Source: Leishmania mexicana MHOM/GT/2001/U1103
Taxonomy: Eukaryota; Euglenozoa; Kinetoplastea; Trypanosomatida; Trypanosomatidae
Direction: 5' to 3'
DNA: 64,000 nt
NCBI RefSeq assembly: GCF_000234665.1
Contig: NC_018332.1
Coordinates: 677,755-741,754, forward strand
The position numbers and the translations under genes were made by a program. Shown piece after piece: positions 20,601 to 29,371 of this stretch. The notes beneath the pieces are model-generated. The model searched no databases. It was not told the DNA's origin and saw only the letters and a list, made by a program, of their open reading frames with translations. Every line of letters begins with the position of its first letter. Within the stretch, counting starts at the first letter, position 1.

Positions 20601-21444
20601 CCGGAGAGTGTGCGCCCCGCGGACGACTTCCGCTTTCCAAGCCTGCGAGAACCCTGGAAGGCACTGGTGCAGCGGCAGACGCGCCCAAACCAAGCGGCGT
20701 GCCACTGGACATGGCAGCCGAGGAGCTTGCCTTTTGCAGAGAAGCGCGGACGTCCCTCACGGTGGTTGTGAAGGAAGCGATCGCCGCCGGCAGCGTTCCG
20801 TCGCACATCTCACAGGTACGCCTCGAGGACGAGTTAAGAAAGGTGCATCGGGGACACGAGACCTCGCCTGGCCCTGCAACAACGACAGGCTCATGGCCTG
20901 GCACTCCACCGCACGCACCCGCCAGTGCACCGGTGGAGAGAACCTGAGAAGACTCTGGCAGCGGTGCAGGTGAACCAACCGGCGAAGTTGAGGAGAGAGA
21001 CGCGTGCGGCGGTCGGGGCCCCTCCACGCGGTGGCGACGACGATGGCAGAGCGCGCAGCTCTGCATCTGAGCCGTGTTCTCTGCGGTGCATCTGACACAC
21101 CACCACGTATGCGGTGGGTGACTGCTTACCACCGTATGTGCGTGCGAAGACGCCGAGGCTGCAGGGAGATGCGGGACGGTACAGTTTCGGTCCGCGTTGT
21201 CGCTTGAGTTTGCAAAAGGCAACTGCTCCGGCGCCGCCAGATGAGACGGCGCACCAGTGTCGCCGTCGCGCTGCCGTCGACGATGCTGACGCTGAGAGTT
21301 GCGTGGCACAGCTGCTGAAGCCGCCGACACACTCGGTGTTGTCACCTCTCCGCTCTGGCGTTCTTGCTGCTGTTGGATACCAGCATCGATAGTCGGCGAT
21401 GAGAACTGGTCCAGGCTGGCCAAAAATGCATCCACGCCCTCCAT
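17683..21444 (-). CDS. SNF2-family ATPase with RING finger and two RanBP2-type zinc fingers (Rad5/Rad16/HLTF-like, 1253 aa)
   Basis: A DNA-dependent ATPase and predicted E3 ubiquitin ligase of the Rad5/Rad16/HLTF group. The first ATG is 21444 (MEGVDAFLASLDQF); the codon at 21540 that would extend it is GTG, so I do not use it. Domains in order: RanBP2/NZF finger 1 (Cys116, 119, 130, 133); RanBP2/NZF finger 2 (Cys197, 200, 211, 214); a long Ser/acidic linker; SNF2 N-lobe with DYMGLGKTRT near residue 526 and DEAH near 683; a RING of the form CIICLE...CPLC inserted between the two helicase lobes (about 948-989); and the helicase C-lobe ending with IGQTKP (about 1080-1230). The RING between helicase lobes defines this group in general. 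No HIRAN domain is visible, so it may be closer to Rad16 than to HLTF. Finger 2 is unusually like a ubiquitin-binding NZF (see findings). It ends in an acidic tail of Ser/Asp/Glu. Confidence 0.9.
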   Translation of the reverse strand: MEGVDAFLASLDQFSSPTIDAGIQQQQERQSGEVTTPSVSAASAAVPRNSQRQHRRRQRDGDTGAPSHLAAPEQLPFANSSDNADRNCTVPHLPAASASSHAHTVVSSHPPHTWWCVRCTAENTAQMQSCALCHRRRHRVEGPRPPHASLSSTSPVGSPAPLPESSQVLSTGALAGACGGVPGHEPVVVAGPGEVSCPRCTFLNSSSRRTCEMCDGTLPAAIASFTTTVRDVRASLQKASSSAAMSSGTPLGLGASAAAPVPSRVLAGLESGSRPRGAHSPEPALSGVAATTQRVVLGEAARATLSLSPVALGSQSTQSSSSSSSDSDDDDDGESGDEWSDEEEMTSSDTAGHRELVRFLEALQSVKFDTLPCAAVPATMRERAELRPFQLQALYWLLLREQPPLLCARAAHVDTGSPIMTKEVTRTIDSGAVSCGDEDGVSYAGSSGAGGGSGRGGGGGLGKGDDFDAESSCTASSASRALTTTLCPPSTDAAARTPNGGAEGDTSMSMRGQEMTCTVRGGVFADYMGLGKTRTLIALCETTRAPRIDRVTGSLVESTATLIVCPTSLLTQWVREIHHCVQRPAAAPLRILVYYGARKRHLSLFQVAQSYDYVLTTYQTLCQRQPPASRFGPTHVNRGATRSGGLSPEMAADFSDVDDFDVDRRLQTEVDKLFMIRWGRIILDEAHYIRNMRTHQSRACLKLSGVCRWVVTATPVLNSLNDLYPLLRFLTVPHFSSLVWWNSEIVRYFNIDPLHPRPVTALSILFGSILLRRTPDSIVDGKPILELPPKRAITYTVGLSREEMRFYQSIHAKATEKLNALRDREAYAARTPLATFTTAFEMLVRCRQTCLHPYIVVAALRRCHRLPGAEAGRGANAAPDGIDRGSSAANGASSEAARQQREEDQQTARAIDEFIQTVVLRRLRTIKAREFVQSLIEEIKHQKLESRECIICLETVNRPAILPCAHVFCEECIRHALQATRRCPLCKRNSKASELLLVPVELLDRTAQQPNTSAGGGDRAGDGGTSAAGPAPEVLLHLDLTDMNNWSLQLSSKTQYLIDTIRSLPVEDKVVVFSTFLTYLRCAQHWLQAAGVSCALYSGSMTMKQRQSLLELFHDAARPGSPRVLLATISSCGVGLNLTCANHCFLMEPSWNPGTEEQALNRIYRIGQTKPVTFTKLIAEGTIEQNISQLCERKRALSGYCFSSSVASAAPAGGGGDGRLRTADLLELFAPEKSSESSDDDDSSEEDDEAERE

Positions 21445-21508
21445 GGCCGTCCGTGAAGCCTTCCGTCGCACCCTACGGCTTCCTTGTCGGCAGCAGCAGT
21501 CAACCTCA

Positions 21509-21536
21509 CTTGGGCCAAGGAGAAGGGGGAGGAGAG
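21509..21536 (-). promoter_or_regulatory. candidate trans-splice acceptor of the SNF2-RING gene
   Basis: Minus-strand C/T-rich tract followed by the first AG at 21510-21509. This gives a 5' UTR of about 64 nt and supports the ATG at 21444 as the start. Confidence 0.45.
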
Positions 21537-21936
21537 ACACCTACCGTGTGTGATGGTCACAGTGAGGGTGGCGACTCCCTTTTTCCGTCCTCGCCCCTCC
21601 TCGGGCTGGATGTATGTGTGTGAGGGGAAGGGGTGGAGAGGGGGAGGGGAGGAACAATGCGTAAAGAGGCAACTCCACTGGAGCGCGCGCGTGCAGGAGG
21701 GAGGAAGGGGGACGGGCGTGAGGCGTGAGGCATGCAGAGACGGTAAGGAAGAGAAGCGACCAGAGACGCGTTCGCATTGCATCGCGGCCCAAAGGCCTCC
21801 CTCGTCCCCCCGCCCCCCCCCCGCCCGCGCGCGCGTAGCCGCTAAGAGCGGGAGCGAGAAGGGGCAAAGTGAACGAGGTGAAACAACGTAAAGAGGCGAG
21901 CACCGAAAACACATGAAGAACGTATTTCCTACGCGC

Positions 21937-21957
21937 ATATATATATATATATGTATA
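21937..21957. repeat. AT microsatellite
   Basis: Alternating AT run in an otherwise GC-rich intergenic region. Confidence 0.9.
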
Positions 21958-22437
21958 GGGCAGAGAAGAAGGGGCGAGGGTGTGCGCACCGGGCCATGCC
22001 TTTCGCCCTCTCTACGTGTATCTCGCGGCACCGATGATGAGGCGTGTGCCCCCCCTTCCCCTCCCTCTCTACACCCTCACGCCCTTTTTATGTCCCAAAA
22101 CGGAGCACGTTGCGTTAGTGGGCGCCGATGAGCACCTCTTCTCTTGTTCTTATGTCTGTTACCAGAACATGTGCACGTGGCGGTCGGTAGGCACGTGGCA
22201 GATTTCCTCGAGTGGAGTGAGAGCAGCAGCGACGCTCGCTTGCGCCTGTGCGTATGCCTGTGTGGCGGATACAAGGGACAGAGACACGCCTCTCTCGCAA
22301 CGGCCGGTCTGTCAAGTGCCCGTAAACGCATACACATGCACACAGCACACCTCACACATACACACCCCATCCCGCCACCGTTCTCTGAGAAAAAGAAACG
22401 CAAGCGCATACAGCACACCATTATGTCGCCCGAGTCT

Positions 22438-23115
22438 TTATTTGACGTCCTTCGGCTCCCACTCAAGACCCAGCGTCCTCATCTGGATGGCCAGGCCCAT
22501 CAGGTAGTCGATGCACTCAACTGCGCCCTTCGCCTTCTGCCAGGTGTCGGACCAGACATACATGCCATGCCGGCGCACAAGCACCGCGCACGACTCTGGG
22601 TACCTCTCCATGCACTCCGCCATGGAGGTCGTCAGGTCCTTCTCAAAGTCGGTATTCTCTATGATTGGGACGACGAGGGTGTCGCGAAAGCCCAGCGCCT
22701 TCTTTGTTTCGTTATTGATGATGCCCTTGATCATCTCAATGTGGGAGATGCGGAACTCGTTGTCGCACAGGAGGCTGATGAGGACACAGTTGGCGGAGTG
22801 CGTGTGCAGGCACGCCCCGGCGCCGCGCATGCGGTAGGCGTTGAAGAACAGCGGTGTACACTCCGATATCCTTAGCTCCTTCTCCGTGCGCGGCTTCTCG
22901 ACGACATCCTGGTTGGCGTTCAGCACAAAAATCTCGTTCGGCTTGATGCGCTCCTTCTGCACACCGCTAGGGGCGATGTAGTAGTTCTCGCCCATCTTGA
23001 TGGAGATGCCGCCGCCTGTGCCGGTGGCCCAGCCGAGGTCGTAAAACCGGCGGCAGAGCTCCGGGATGAGGTTGAACGGATGCTCCGGATGTGACTCGGG
23101 AAGGACGACGGACAT
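22438..23115 (-). CDS. mtnB: methylthioribulose-1-phosphate dehydratase (225 aa)
   Basis: A class II aldolase/adducin-fold enzyme. Start at the ATG at 23115 ([20 protein letters not shown]). Diagnostic segments are [12 protein letters not shown] near residue 32, [13 protein letters not shown] near 46, the metal-binding HTHSANC near 103, and a second histidine in RRHGMYVW near 186. This order and the length (about 225-240 aa) match the MtnB/APIP family. That family dehydrates 5-methylthioribulose-1-phosphate in the cytosolic methionine salvage pathway, recycling methylthioadenosine made during polyamine synthesis. All expected zinc-ligand positions appear present. Other class II aldolases (fuculose-phosphate aldolase type) are an alternative, but the GVQKERI and HTHSANC segments favour MtnB. 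Upstream is a GT/CA repeat instead of a good C/T tract. Confidence 0.9.
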   Translation of the reverse strand: MSVVLPESHPEHPFNLIPELCRRFYDLGWATGTGGGISIKMGENYYIAPSGVQKERIKPNEIFVLNANQDVVEKPRTEKELRISECTPLFFNAYRMRGAGACLHTHSANCVLISLLCDNEFRISHIEMIKGIINNETKKALGFRDTLVVPIIENTDFEKDLTTSMAECMERYPESCAVLVRRHGMYVWSDTWQKAKGAVECIDYLMGLAIQMRTLGLEWEPKDVK

Positions 23116-23753
23116 GGCTTCGCGCGAAGTATGGCTGAGATGGTTGTGTGTGTGTGTGTGTGTGTGCGTGTGCGTGCGTCAGTGCGTCTATGTGTGCACG
23201 ATTGAATCGGTCGCCGGTGCAGCGATCCTCACAATGGCAGAGAAGGGCAGTGAAAGATATCAAAGTGATCGACCTCATTCCCCCCCCAATAACACGCCAC
23301 CGTGTTGCGAGCGAGTGCGAGAGGATGGGAGATACCGAACATCATAATCACAGAGGGAGGAGATGGACAAGACAGAATGCAGAGGCACACGCACGAAAAA
23401 GCGCACGCCGCACCACGGGCGTGCGTCTTACGCCTACCTCCTCCACTGCGCCAGTCTGTCGCTCACCTCCAGGAGGGATTCGCAAGACATCAGCAGAAGG
23501 AGGAGCGCGCGAGATGCAGAGTTATCTGCTGCAAGGCGCAGATGTACTGCGTCACTGTCGCAGCGACGCACAGGTGCGGAGAGGAGGGAGAGAATCTAAT
23601 ATATAGAAAGGATCTAACAAAAAACGGAACGACGAGTATGGTGGGGGAGGGGGAGGGGGGCTGAAGAGAGGAGAGGAGAGCGCACGCGCGCGCGCACGCT
23701 TCTCCGTCCCTCGAGCGGGATACCACAGCAGAGTTGAGGGGGAGAGGCACTGC
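23116..23753. other. intergenic/UTR region
   Basis: Short intergenic stretch with the GT repeat, a C run, and purine-rich low-complexity DNA at 23640-23700. No gene supported. Confidence 0.6.
23144..23166. repeat. GT microsatellite
   Basis: About eleven GT dinucleotides about 30 nt upstream of the dehydratase start codon, where a polypyrimidine tract would be expected; on the mRNA strand it reads as CA repeats. Confidence 0.95.
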
Positions 23754-26651
23754 CTACATGCTCGTCACGCGCTTCACAGACGTGCCAACGTACGTTTCCT
23801 GTACCCGTGCCGCAAACCGCAGCGAGTTCAAGCTCTCCAGCGCGTGCGCCCTCGCATTGGAGACTGTCACGATCATCAGCATCTTCCCGCCTTTCACGCC
23901 GAGGTAGTTCTGGAGGAGATACGTGAGCTTGCAGTTACGCCACGGCACTACCGCCCCGCAGCGCAGAGCGCGGATACACTTACCGAGGTCCAACAGCGAG
24001 CGGTTGATGTTCACCGCCTCCTTGAATTGCTTCCCCTGCACGCCGCTATCGTTGACGCGCTCGCTGCCTGCGAGGTCGACAAGGCAGAGCACCCCGTCGC
24101 TGCGTTGACGAATCGTCGTGTTTGTGCCGGAAATGTACAGCGTGAAGATGCAGTGCGAGCGCGAGGAGACATCGTTGATATCTGTCTTGGCAGTGCTTCG
24201 CTGCAGCACCGCCTGCTTGTAGAGCTGCAGGAACTCCTCCATGCTACGTATATTTCGCTCGAGCACATTGGTGATGTGCGTGCGGTCTCCGCTGTGCTTG
24301 ATTGTGTGGTACACAGCAGCGGAGGAAGACGGTGTCGTCGCTGTGTGCTGCTGCTGCTGCACCATCGCCTCGTATCGCGTCGATCCGCTTTGAAACAGGT
24401 CTCGGATGACATCGTTGTAGATCTCGATAAACGTGCAAGACAGCTCATAGCTCCAGCCCTCGTTGGCGAGCTCGGCTTGCCGCTGCAGTATCGTCTGAAG
24501 AGCGCGTGGAGTGACGCCGTACACCTCCGGCCTGCCTCGCACGTCGCCCTCCATGGTGAAGGTCTTCCCGCTGCCTGTTTGCCCATACGCGAAGATGCAC
24601 ACGCGGTAGCCGTCAACGGCGTTGCGCACGAGTGGCTCGACATCGCGGTACACCTCCTCCTGCCGCGCGTCGCCAGTGAAAACCTTGTCGTAGGTGAAGG
24701 TCTCCGTGAAGCTGCTGAGGCCTGTCGAAGTGGCGTTGGAGCGCGTCTGGTGGATTGTGATGGATCGCCCGCAACAGTGCGGCAGATCTACCGCAGCAGT
24801 ATCATCCACAGGAAGATGCGCCTCCGCCTCTCCCTGCCCCTGCGCTGTCGAAGGGCAGAGGAGCGGCATCATGGCATGGGCAGAGGCTGGCGTGGCACCG
24901 CCTGCCGTCGTCCTCGGCGCTGCCCCACGCACTCGCAGGAGCCCGCCCTGCTCCGCCTTCCGGTTAGCGCCGCTGGGGTCATCTGCCTCCCCGAGATCCG
25001 GGAAGGAAAAGACGGGTGCTGCTCCTTCGTCGGCAGTGGCGTCGGCCTCACCGTCCCCCCTGACGCTCGCCGTGGCCATGCTTGATCTCGTCGTGGAGCA
25101 GCCACTACGCAACCCACCACCACCGGCATTTCGACGGGCGTCTGTCTTTGCCACGGCGGCCCCTGCGGTGCTCGTGGGAGTACTCGTGACCGCCAGCATG
25201 CCGGCTGAAAAAGACGACCCCAGCGATCCACTGCGGCTGGGCAGCCGGCAGACGGGGGGTATGGTGACAGGCGCGACCACAGTAGCCTCAGGGCCTTCTC
25301 CCACGCAGGTGCCAATATCGTCTGGCTTCGACGAGCGAACGGCATGCAGCGCCGGCGCCGCGTCGTACATGGCGTTGCCACTTGGTCGTTGCGAAGCTGC
25401 TGGCAGGGCAGAACCCTTCACACGGCAGTAGACACGAATAGAGCCTTTCAGCTCCTCGCAAAGCGAGTACAGCTCACGCCGCGCCACCTCGGCCTCCATC
25501 GACTGCACATCGACGCGGTGCTTCTCTTTGCGGAGTCGCTCCATCTCCAGCACCAACTCCTTCACCTCCCCGCTAAGGCCATAGGCGGCATCCTTCATGC
25601 GATCCTCCTCTTGCTGCAGGTGCTCGAGGGCTATCGCGCGCTCCGCCGCCGTGCCATTCGCGCTGGCCAGCTCCTGCCCCAGCCGATCCCGCCCCTCTGT
25701 CGCCAAAATGATGGCATCCCGCGTTGCCTCCTGCTCTCGCTGAAGCTGGCTCAGGGTCTCTCGAGAAGTGCGGATTCGATCCAGCGCTCGCTGCTTCGCC
25801 GCCAGACAGGCGTCCTCCCGTGCGCGCAGGGCACTCATGAAGCCTTGGTAGCGCGCCACCGTGGCGCTGTGGTGTACCTCTACACGCTGCTTCTCGCCTT
25901 CGAACTCGATAAGCATGCCCTCAATGGCGTCCTGGACCGCCTGCGTCTCCTCCGTGAGCTTATGCGAGTACTGTGTCAGTATCTGCACCTCGCGCTCGAG
26001 CTGCTCACGCTTTTCCCGCCACGTGTCCCAAAGCTGTCGCTCGGAGTCACTGGGAGACGCGTCTGACGGCGAGGCGGCGTTGCCGCCTTTGGCACCCGCC
26101 GTAGCGTGAGAGCTCGCGCCCGTGGCGGCATGATCTACGCGAGAGCGAAGGCCAGGAGCGCAACGCCCTCTCCCTGGCGGTGGTGCCGCGTTCCGGGGCG
26201 TGTTCGACACGGCGGAACGCGATAGAGCCGGCCGAAACGGCCGCTGGGGCCGGCCGCGCCTCAGCGGTGCGCGGGCCGCGGTCGAGGATGCCAACTCTGC
26301 TGAATCGCTACTCCGCGCGGAAGCGCTAGCAATGCCGTCCAGCGATGAGGCCGCGGCGGCGCGAGTCGTCGTGGTGTTTGCGTAGTGGGGCCGCTGCACC
26401 GCTTGGGCAACGGTGGCATCACAAGGAGCTCCTGGTGCCGTCACCGGGGGATACGGTGTCGAAGCTTTCTTGCCACTGGTCCTATCCGATGCCACGTTGA
26501 CCACCCGCGAATACATCGGGATAGGTGCGGCAGGGGAAGCGTAGGACGAGGCTGCGGCGGCCGCCGGCATTCGCTTCGCAGCAGTGTTACTTGGCCCGAC
26601 ATTCTCGGCCTCATCGGCAGCCACTCGCTCGCGTTTTCTACTGTGCCGCAT
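23754..26651 (-). CDS. kinesin-14-like C-terminal motor kinesin with insertion in the motor (965 aa)
   Basis: A microtubule motor whose motor domain is at the C-terminus, the kinesin-14 (Ncd/Kar3/KIFC) layout that usually moves toward minus ends. I start at the ATG at 26651 (MRHSRKRERVAADEAENV), about 160 nt after a good splice acceptor; the frame is open further upstream through low-complexity DNA. Order: a basic, Ala/Ser/Pro-rich tail (1-210); a coiled coil of about 190 residues (about 215-400) ending in the neck ELKGSIRVYCRV; then a Ser/Ala/Gly/Thr-rich stretch of about 210 residues; then the rest of the motor. The motor shows FTYDKVF (about 654), the P-loop GQTGSGKTFT (about 690), switch I SSRSHC (about 833) and switch II LVDLAGSER (about 858). 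It ends soon after the motor. The insertion between the first motor strand and FTYDKVF is unusual. The tail is rich in Arg/Lys and could bind microtubules or DNA; that is inference. Confidence 0.92.
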   Translation of the reverse strand: MRHSRKRERVAADEAENVGPSNTAAKRMPAAAAASSYASPAAPIPMYSRVVNVASDRTSGKKASTPYPPVTAPGAPCDATVAQAVQRPHYANTTTTRAAAASSLDGIASASARSSDSAELASSTAARAPLRRGRPQRPFRPALSRSAVSNTPRNAAPPPGRGRCAPGLRSRVDHAATGASSHATAGAKGGNAASPSDASPSDSERQLWDTWREKREQLEREVQILTQYSHKLTEETQAVQDAIEGMLIEFEGEKQRVEVHHSATVARYQGFMSALRAREDACLAAKQRALDRIRTSRETLSQLQREQEATRDAIILATEGRDRLGQELASANGTAAERAIALEHLQQEEDRMKDAAYGLSGEVKELVLEMERLRKEKHRVDVQSMEAEVARRELYSLCEELKGSIRVYCRVKGSALPAASQRPSGNAMYDAAPALHAVRSSKPDDIGTCVGEGPEATVVAPVTIPPVCRLPSRSGSLGSSFSAGMLAVTSTPTSTAGAAVAKTDARRNAGGGGLRSGCSTTRSSMATASVRGDGEADATADEGAAPVFSFPDLGEADDPSGANRKAEQGGLLRVRGAAPRTTAGGATPASAHAMMPLLCPSTAQGQGEAEAHLPVDDTAAVDLPHCCGRSITIHQTRSNATSTGLSSFTETFTYDKVFTGDARQEEVYRDVEPLVRNAVDGYRVCIFAYGQTGSGKTFTMEGDVRGRPEVYGVTPRALQTILQRQAELANEGWSYELSCTFIEIYNDVIRDLFQSGSTRYEAMVQQQQHTATTPSSSAAVYHTIKHSGDRTHITNVLERNIRSMEEFLQLYKQAVLQRSTAKTDINDVSSRSHCIFTLYISGTNTTIRQRSDGVLCLVDLAGSERVNDSGVQGKQFKEAVNINRSLLDLGKCIRALRCGAVVPWRNCKLTYLLQNYLGVKGGKMLMIVTVSNARAHALESLNSLRFAARVQETYVGTSVKRVTSM

Positions 26652-27687
26652 GACGACGACGACGGTGGCAGGAAAATGATTGGGCAGGCAACCGGGCGAG
26701 GACGCGCTTGTTGTATCACGATGGCACTTTCCCTTTGTTTTTTCCCCCACGACAGGGCAGGAACGGTGTGTGGGTGACCTTCTACGGACGTGGCCTAATG
26801 CCGTGAGGGTGCTGTACGCGAGTGTTTCCCGTCGCCAAGCGTGAGCGTGAGAGAGGGGGAGGGGAGGGTGGGGGAAGAGGGCGAGAGATGGAACACGGGA
26901 GAGCACTGCAGCGAGTCTGCGAGCAAGTCAGGATGTTCTCCCCCCATCGACCGGACTAATGGGGGTGGCGCGTGTGTGCGTGTGTGTGTGCGACGGCGCC
27001 GCTTACACAGAGGCCGCACCAGCAGGAATAGAGCGCGTCTTTTCTTCTACAAGGGCTTCGATACGCGTGCACACGCACACGCAGAGAGACACAGAGACAG
27101 GCGCACTGATACAAGAATAACTGTACATGTTCGCGTAGAGCGGAGTACAGGGAGTGGGTGGGAGGGAGAGGAAACAGCTGTGTGCCCCCGCCTCTCATCC
27201 CCAATCCTCCGCCTCCTCTCTCCCTCTCTACAGCCTCGCTCCGTTCATAAGATGATGCCACACCTCCCCTCCTTGACAGGAGGGAGGAGCAGGGGTGCAG
27301 GTGCCTGCCACCCGACAAACCAAAACGACTGAAGCACTACAAAACAGGCGCAGCACCAGGCATAGAGCGCTTAGGCAACACAGGAGAGCAGCAGAGATTC
27401 GCTATACATCAGCCACCACTGCACAACGACGGCGGAATAGGCGCCAGAGAGGTGACAGAAGGGGGGCCGCGGAGGAGGACGTGGAAGAGGGCAACGGCAA
27501 CGTCGCCGCTGCAGGGACGCAAACCCTAAAGATATCCGCGACAAGGGCGCCCAGGAGGGCAACGGACAGCAAAGGCAGAGTCAGACGGAGAAGCGACAGG
27601 AGGTGGCTGAAAGAAATGCACGAGGTGAGGCTCACGCACACACATGCACGCCATCCCGTACTCGCCACCGGTACGCCCTTCCTGCCC
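26652..27687. other. intergenic/UTR region
   Basis: 5' UTR and splice acceptor of the kinesin on the left and the 3' flank of the CFAP96-like gene on the right. Low-complexity GT and purine tracts; no gene supported. Confidence 0.6.
26812..26888 (-). promoter_or_regulatory. candidate trans-splice acceptor of the kinesin gene
   Basis: A long minus-strand C/T tract (about 26845-26888) is followed by the first AG at 26813-26812, giving a 5' UTR of about 160 nt before the ATG at 26651. This argues against longer N-terminal extensions of the kinesin. Confidence 0.45.
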
Positions 27688-28554
27688 TCAAATGCGCTTG
27701 AACACAATGCTCTGCGTGTACCAGAAGTTGTCGTTGGGCGAGCTCGGCAGAAAGACGGCGTCCGACGGCTTCTTGACATACTCCTTCGGCTCCTTGCGGG
27801 GGTCGTAGCCGCGGTACGGGTCCTCCCAGTACTCTATTGTGGTGGGCTTGTCCTCGACATAGCCGGCGGGGCGCCACGGCTGGTCCATGCGGAAGTGGGT
27901 GAGTACCGGCTCCGGTCGCTTCTCCTGGAAAGGTATCGTCATAATGTAGCAGCGAGACGTCCCCGTCGCAGGGCTCTCATCAAAGGTGAACCCCTCGCGG
28001 CCGGCGGGACGGAACGGCTCCGCTGGCATCTTCTTCTTCCACTCCTCCCGCTCACGGTACTCATTGATGCGCTGCTGCTCGTAGATGGTGGCAATATAGT
28101 TGCTTCCCACATCGGACAGCGTGACGTGGGCGTAGCTGTAGCCGCTGCCTTTCTGCGCCGGTGAAGTGTACACGCCACGCGGTGGCAGCTCCCGCTTTGC
28201 GATGGCCTGGTCGTGCTTCTTTGGGCATTCTGGTATGTGGGCGTATGGGGTGGATTGAAAGCACCCAAAGTACGAGCCGAGGCCGGCGGGCTCCGGTGTG
28301 GGGCTCGAGTAGGCGAACCCGTTCGGCGTCAAGTTTTTCTTTGCGCTTTCCAGTTGCTGGCGACGGCGCACCGCTTCGGGGTCACCGCCACGCTCGCCGT
28401 TCCAGAAGTGGTGTAGCTCCTTATCGAAGAGCGCGTCGGGGTTCGCGCCGGTCTTGGGGCGCGAGACAAGGAACGTGGCGCCGTGCGCGCGGGCATCGAT
28501 GGGCTTCTTGTACCGGTCGCCCACGCCGAGGTAGGATGGGATGGAGAAGACCAT
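27688..28554 (-). CDS. CFAP96: CFAP96/C4orf47-like cilia- and flagella-associated protein (288 aa)
   Basis: Start at the ATG at 28554 (MVFSIPSYLGVGDRYKKP). The protein matches, segment by segment, what I remember of the C4orf47/CFAP96 family. It has VGDRY near the N-terminus, a heptad-like AKKNLTPNGFAY, GLGSYFG, and a core reading GVYTSPAQKGSGYSYAHVTL. The last corresponds to the family's YTNPGKKGTGYGY-type block. No enzymatic motif, signal peptide or membrane segment. Proline/aromatic-rich tail motifs (FRPAGREGFTF, WRPAGYVEDKPTT) resemble the extended, microtubule-decorating proteins of axonemes. I infer a flagellar location in the parasite. In most kinetoplastid annotations a gene like this would be listed as hypothetical. 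Confidence in the family is good; the molecular role of the family is itself poorly defined. Confidence 0.8.
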   Translation of the reverse strand: MVFSIPSYLGVGDRYKKPIDARAHGATFLVSRPKTGANPDALFDKELHHFWNGERGGDPEAVRRRQQLESAKKNLTPNGFAYSSPTPEPAGLGSYFGCFQSTPYAHIPECPKKHDQAIAKRELPPRGVYTSPAQKGSGYSYAHVTLSDVGSNYIATIYEQQRINEYREREEWKKKMPAEPFRPAGREGFTFDESPATGTSRCYIMTIPFQEKRPEPVLTHFRMDQPWRPAGYVEDKPTTIEYWEDPYRGYDPRKEPKEYVKKPSDAVFLPSSPNDNFWYTQSIVFKRI

Positions 28555-29371
28555 GATGCTCACTCTATCGAGTAAAAGACGCGTACGGGTGGCACACTCG
28601 AAAACAAAAACATTCGCGGAGCACAAGGAGTTCGTGCGCGGCGAGCGGAGATGGAGGCGTAAAAGCGCACCCACACGTGTGTTGAAGAGGGAGGGGGAGG
28701 GGGGTGGAGAGAGAGAATAGCAACACGATGACGATGACGACCATGACAGTGCTCTGCAGCCCTGGCCCCCGTCCACATCACTTGCTCGCTTTGTCACAGA
28801 CGTCGGACCGCATCCACGATGGGCACCATCAGGAACACGCAAACACACGCACACTTCAACACGTACGCATTCTCGTATAAAGCGGAGCAGAAGCTGCTAC
28901 AGCGCAGCACCGGTGCCTTCGTCCACCACCAGCACCGGCATGGCCGTTTGAGTGTGGTTCGGATATGCGCTTGTGACGGTGCATGCGCGTGCCGATTCCG
29001 CGTCGTGTCACCGCTATGCACATCTGCACGGATTATGGCCTACTCTCACACCTTTCTTTCGATGCGGTGCGCTTAATGCCAAACACCAAACGAGTGGAGT
29101 GATCGGCGCGTGTTGAAAACGAAGGCACGCGTGGGCGTGCAACGACCTGTCGTGCCAGCGCTGCCTCGGTACAACAGAGGAGTACGCACAGCCGCGCCAA
29201 CACGCTACCCGGGCCCAAGCGCACATGCCTGAGAGCTGCTGGGCATCGCGTCTCCCGGGGTCCGCCATCACCATCGCCCTCTCACTACACGCACACACAC
29301 ACGTACCCCACAGGTTTCCCTTCATCCGTTCATCCGAGAACGGCATGGCTTACCAAGCGTGCCAACCCCTT
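28555..29371. other. intergenic/UTR region
   Basis: About 0.8 kb without a gene. A C/T tract on the minus strand near 28684-28715 is a possible splice-acceptor region for the CFAP96-like gene; the remainder is the 3' flank of the methyltransferase gene. Confidence 0.6.

Larger units (their letters stand above)
21445..22437. other. intergenic/UTR region
   Basis: Contains the splice-acceptor tract of the SNF2-RING gene, further purine-rich (plus strand) tracts at 21620-21660, an AT microsatellite at 21937-21957, and the 3' flank of the dehydratase gene. No gene supported. Confidence 0.6.

Noticed and set aside
21445..21540. N-terminal extension of the SNF2-RING protein to 21540
   Set aside because: That codon is GTG, and the likely splice acceptor at 21510-21509 removes it.
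23844..25085. 413-codon plus-strand open frame
   Set aside because: Antisense to the kinesin motor; no motifs.
26652..26906. 85-residue N-terminal extension of the kinesin
   Set aside because: Crosses the presumed splice acceptor at 26813-26812 and is low-complexity.
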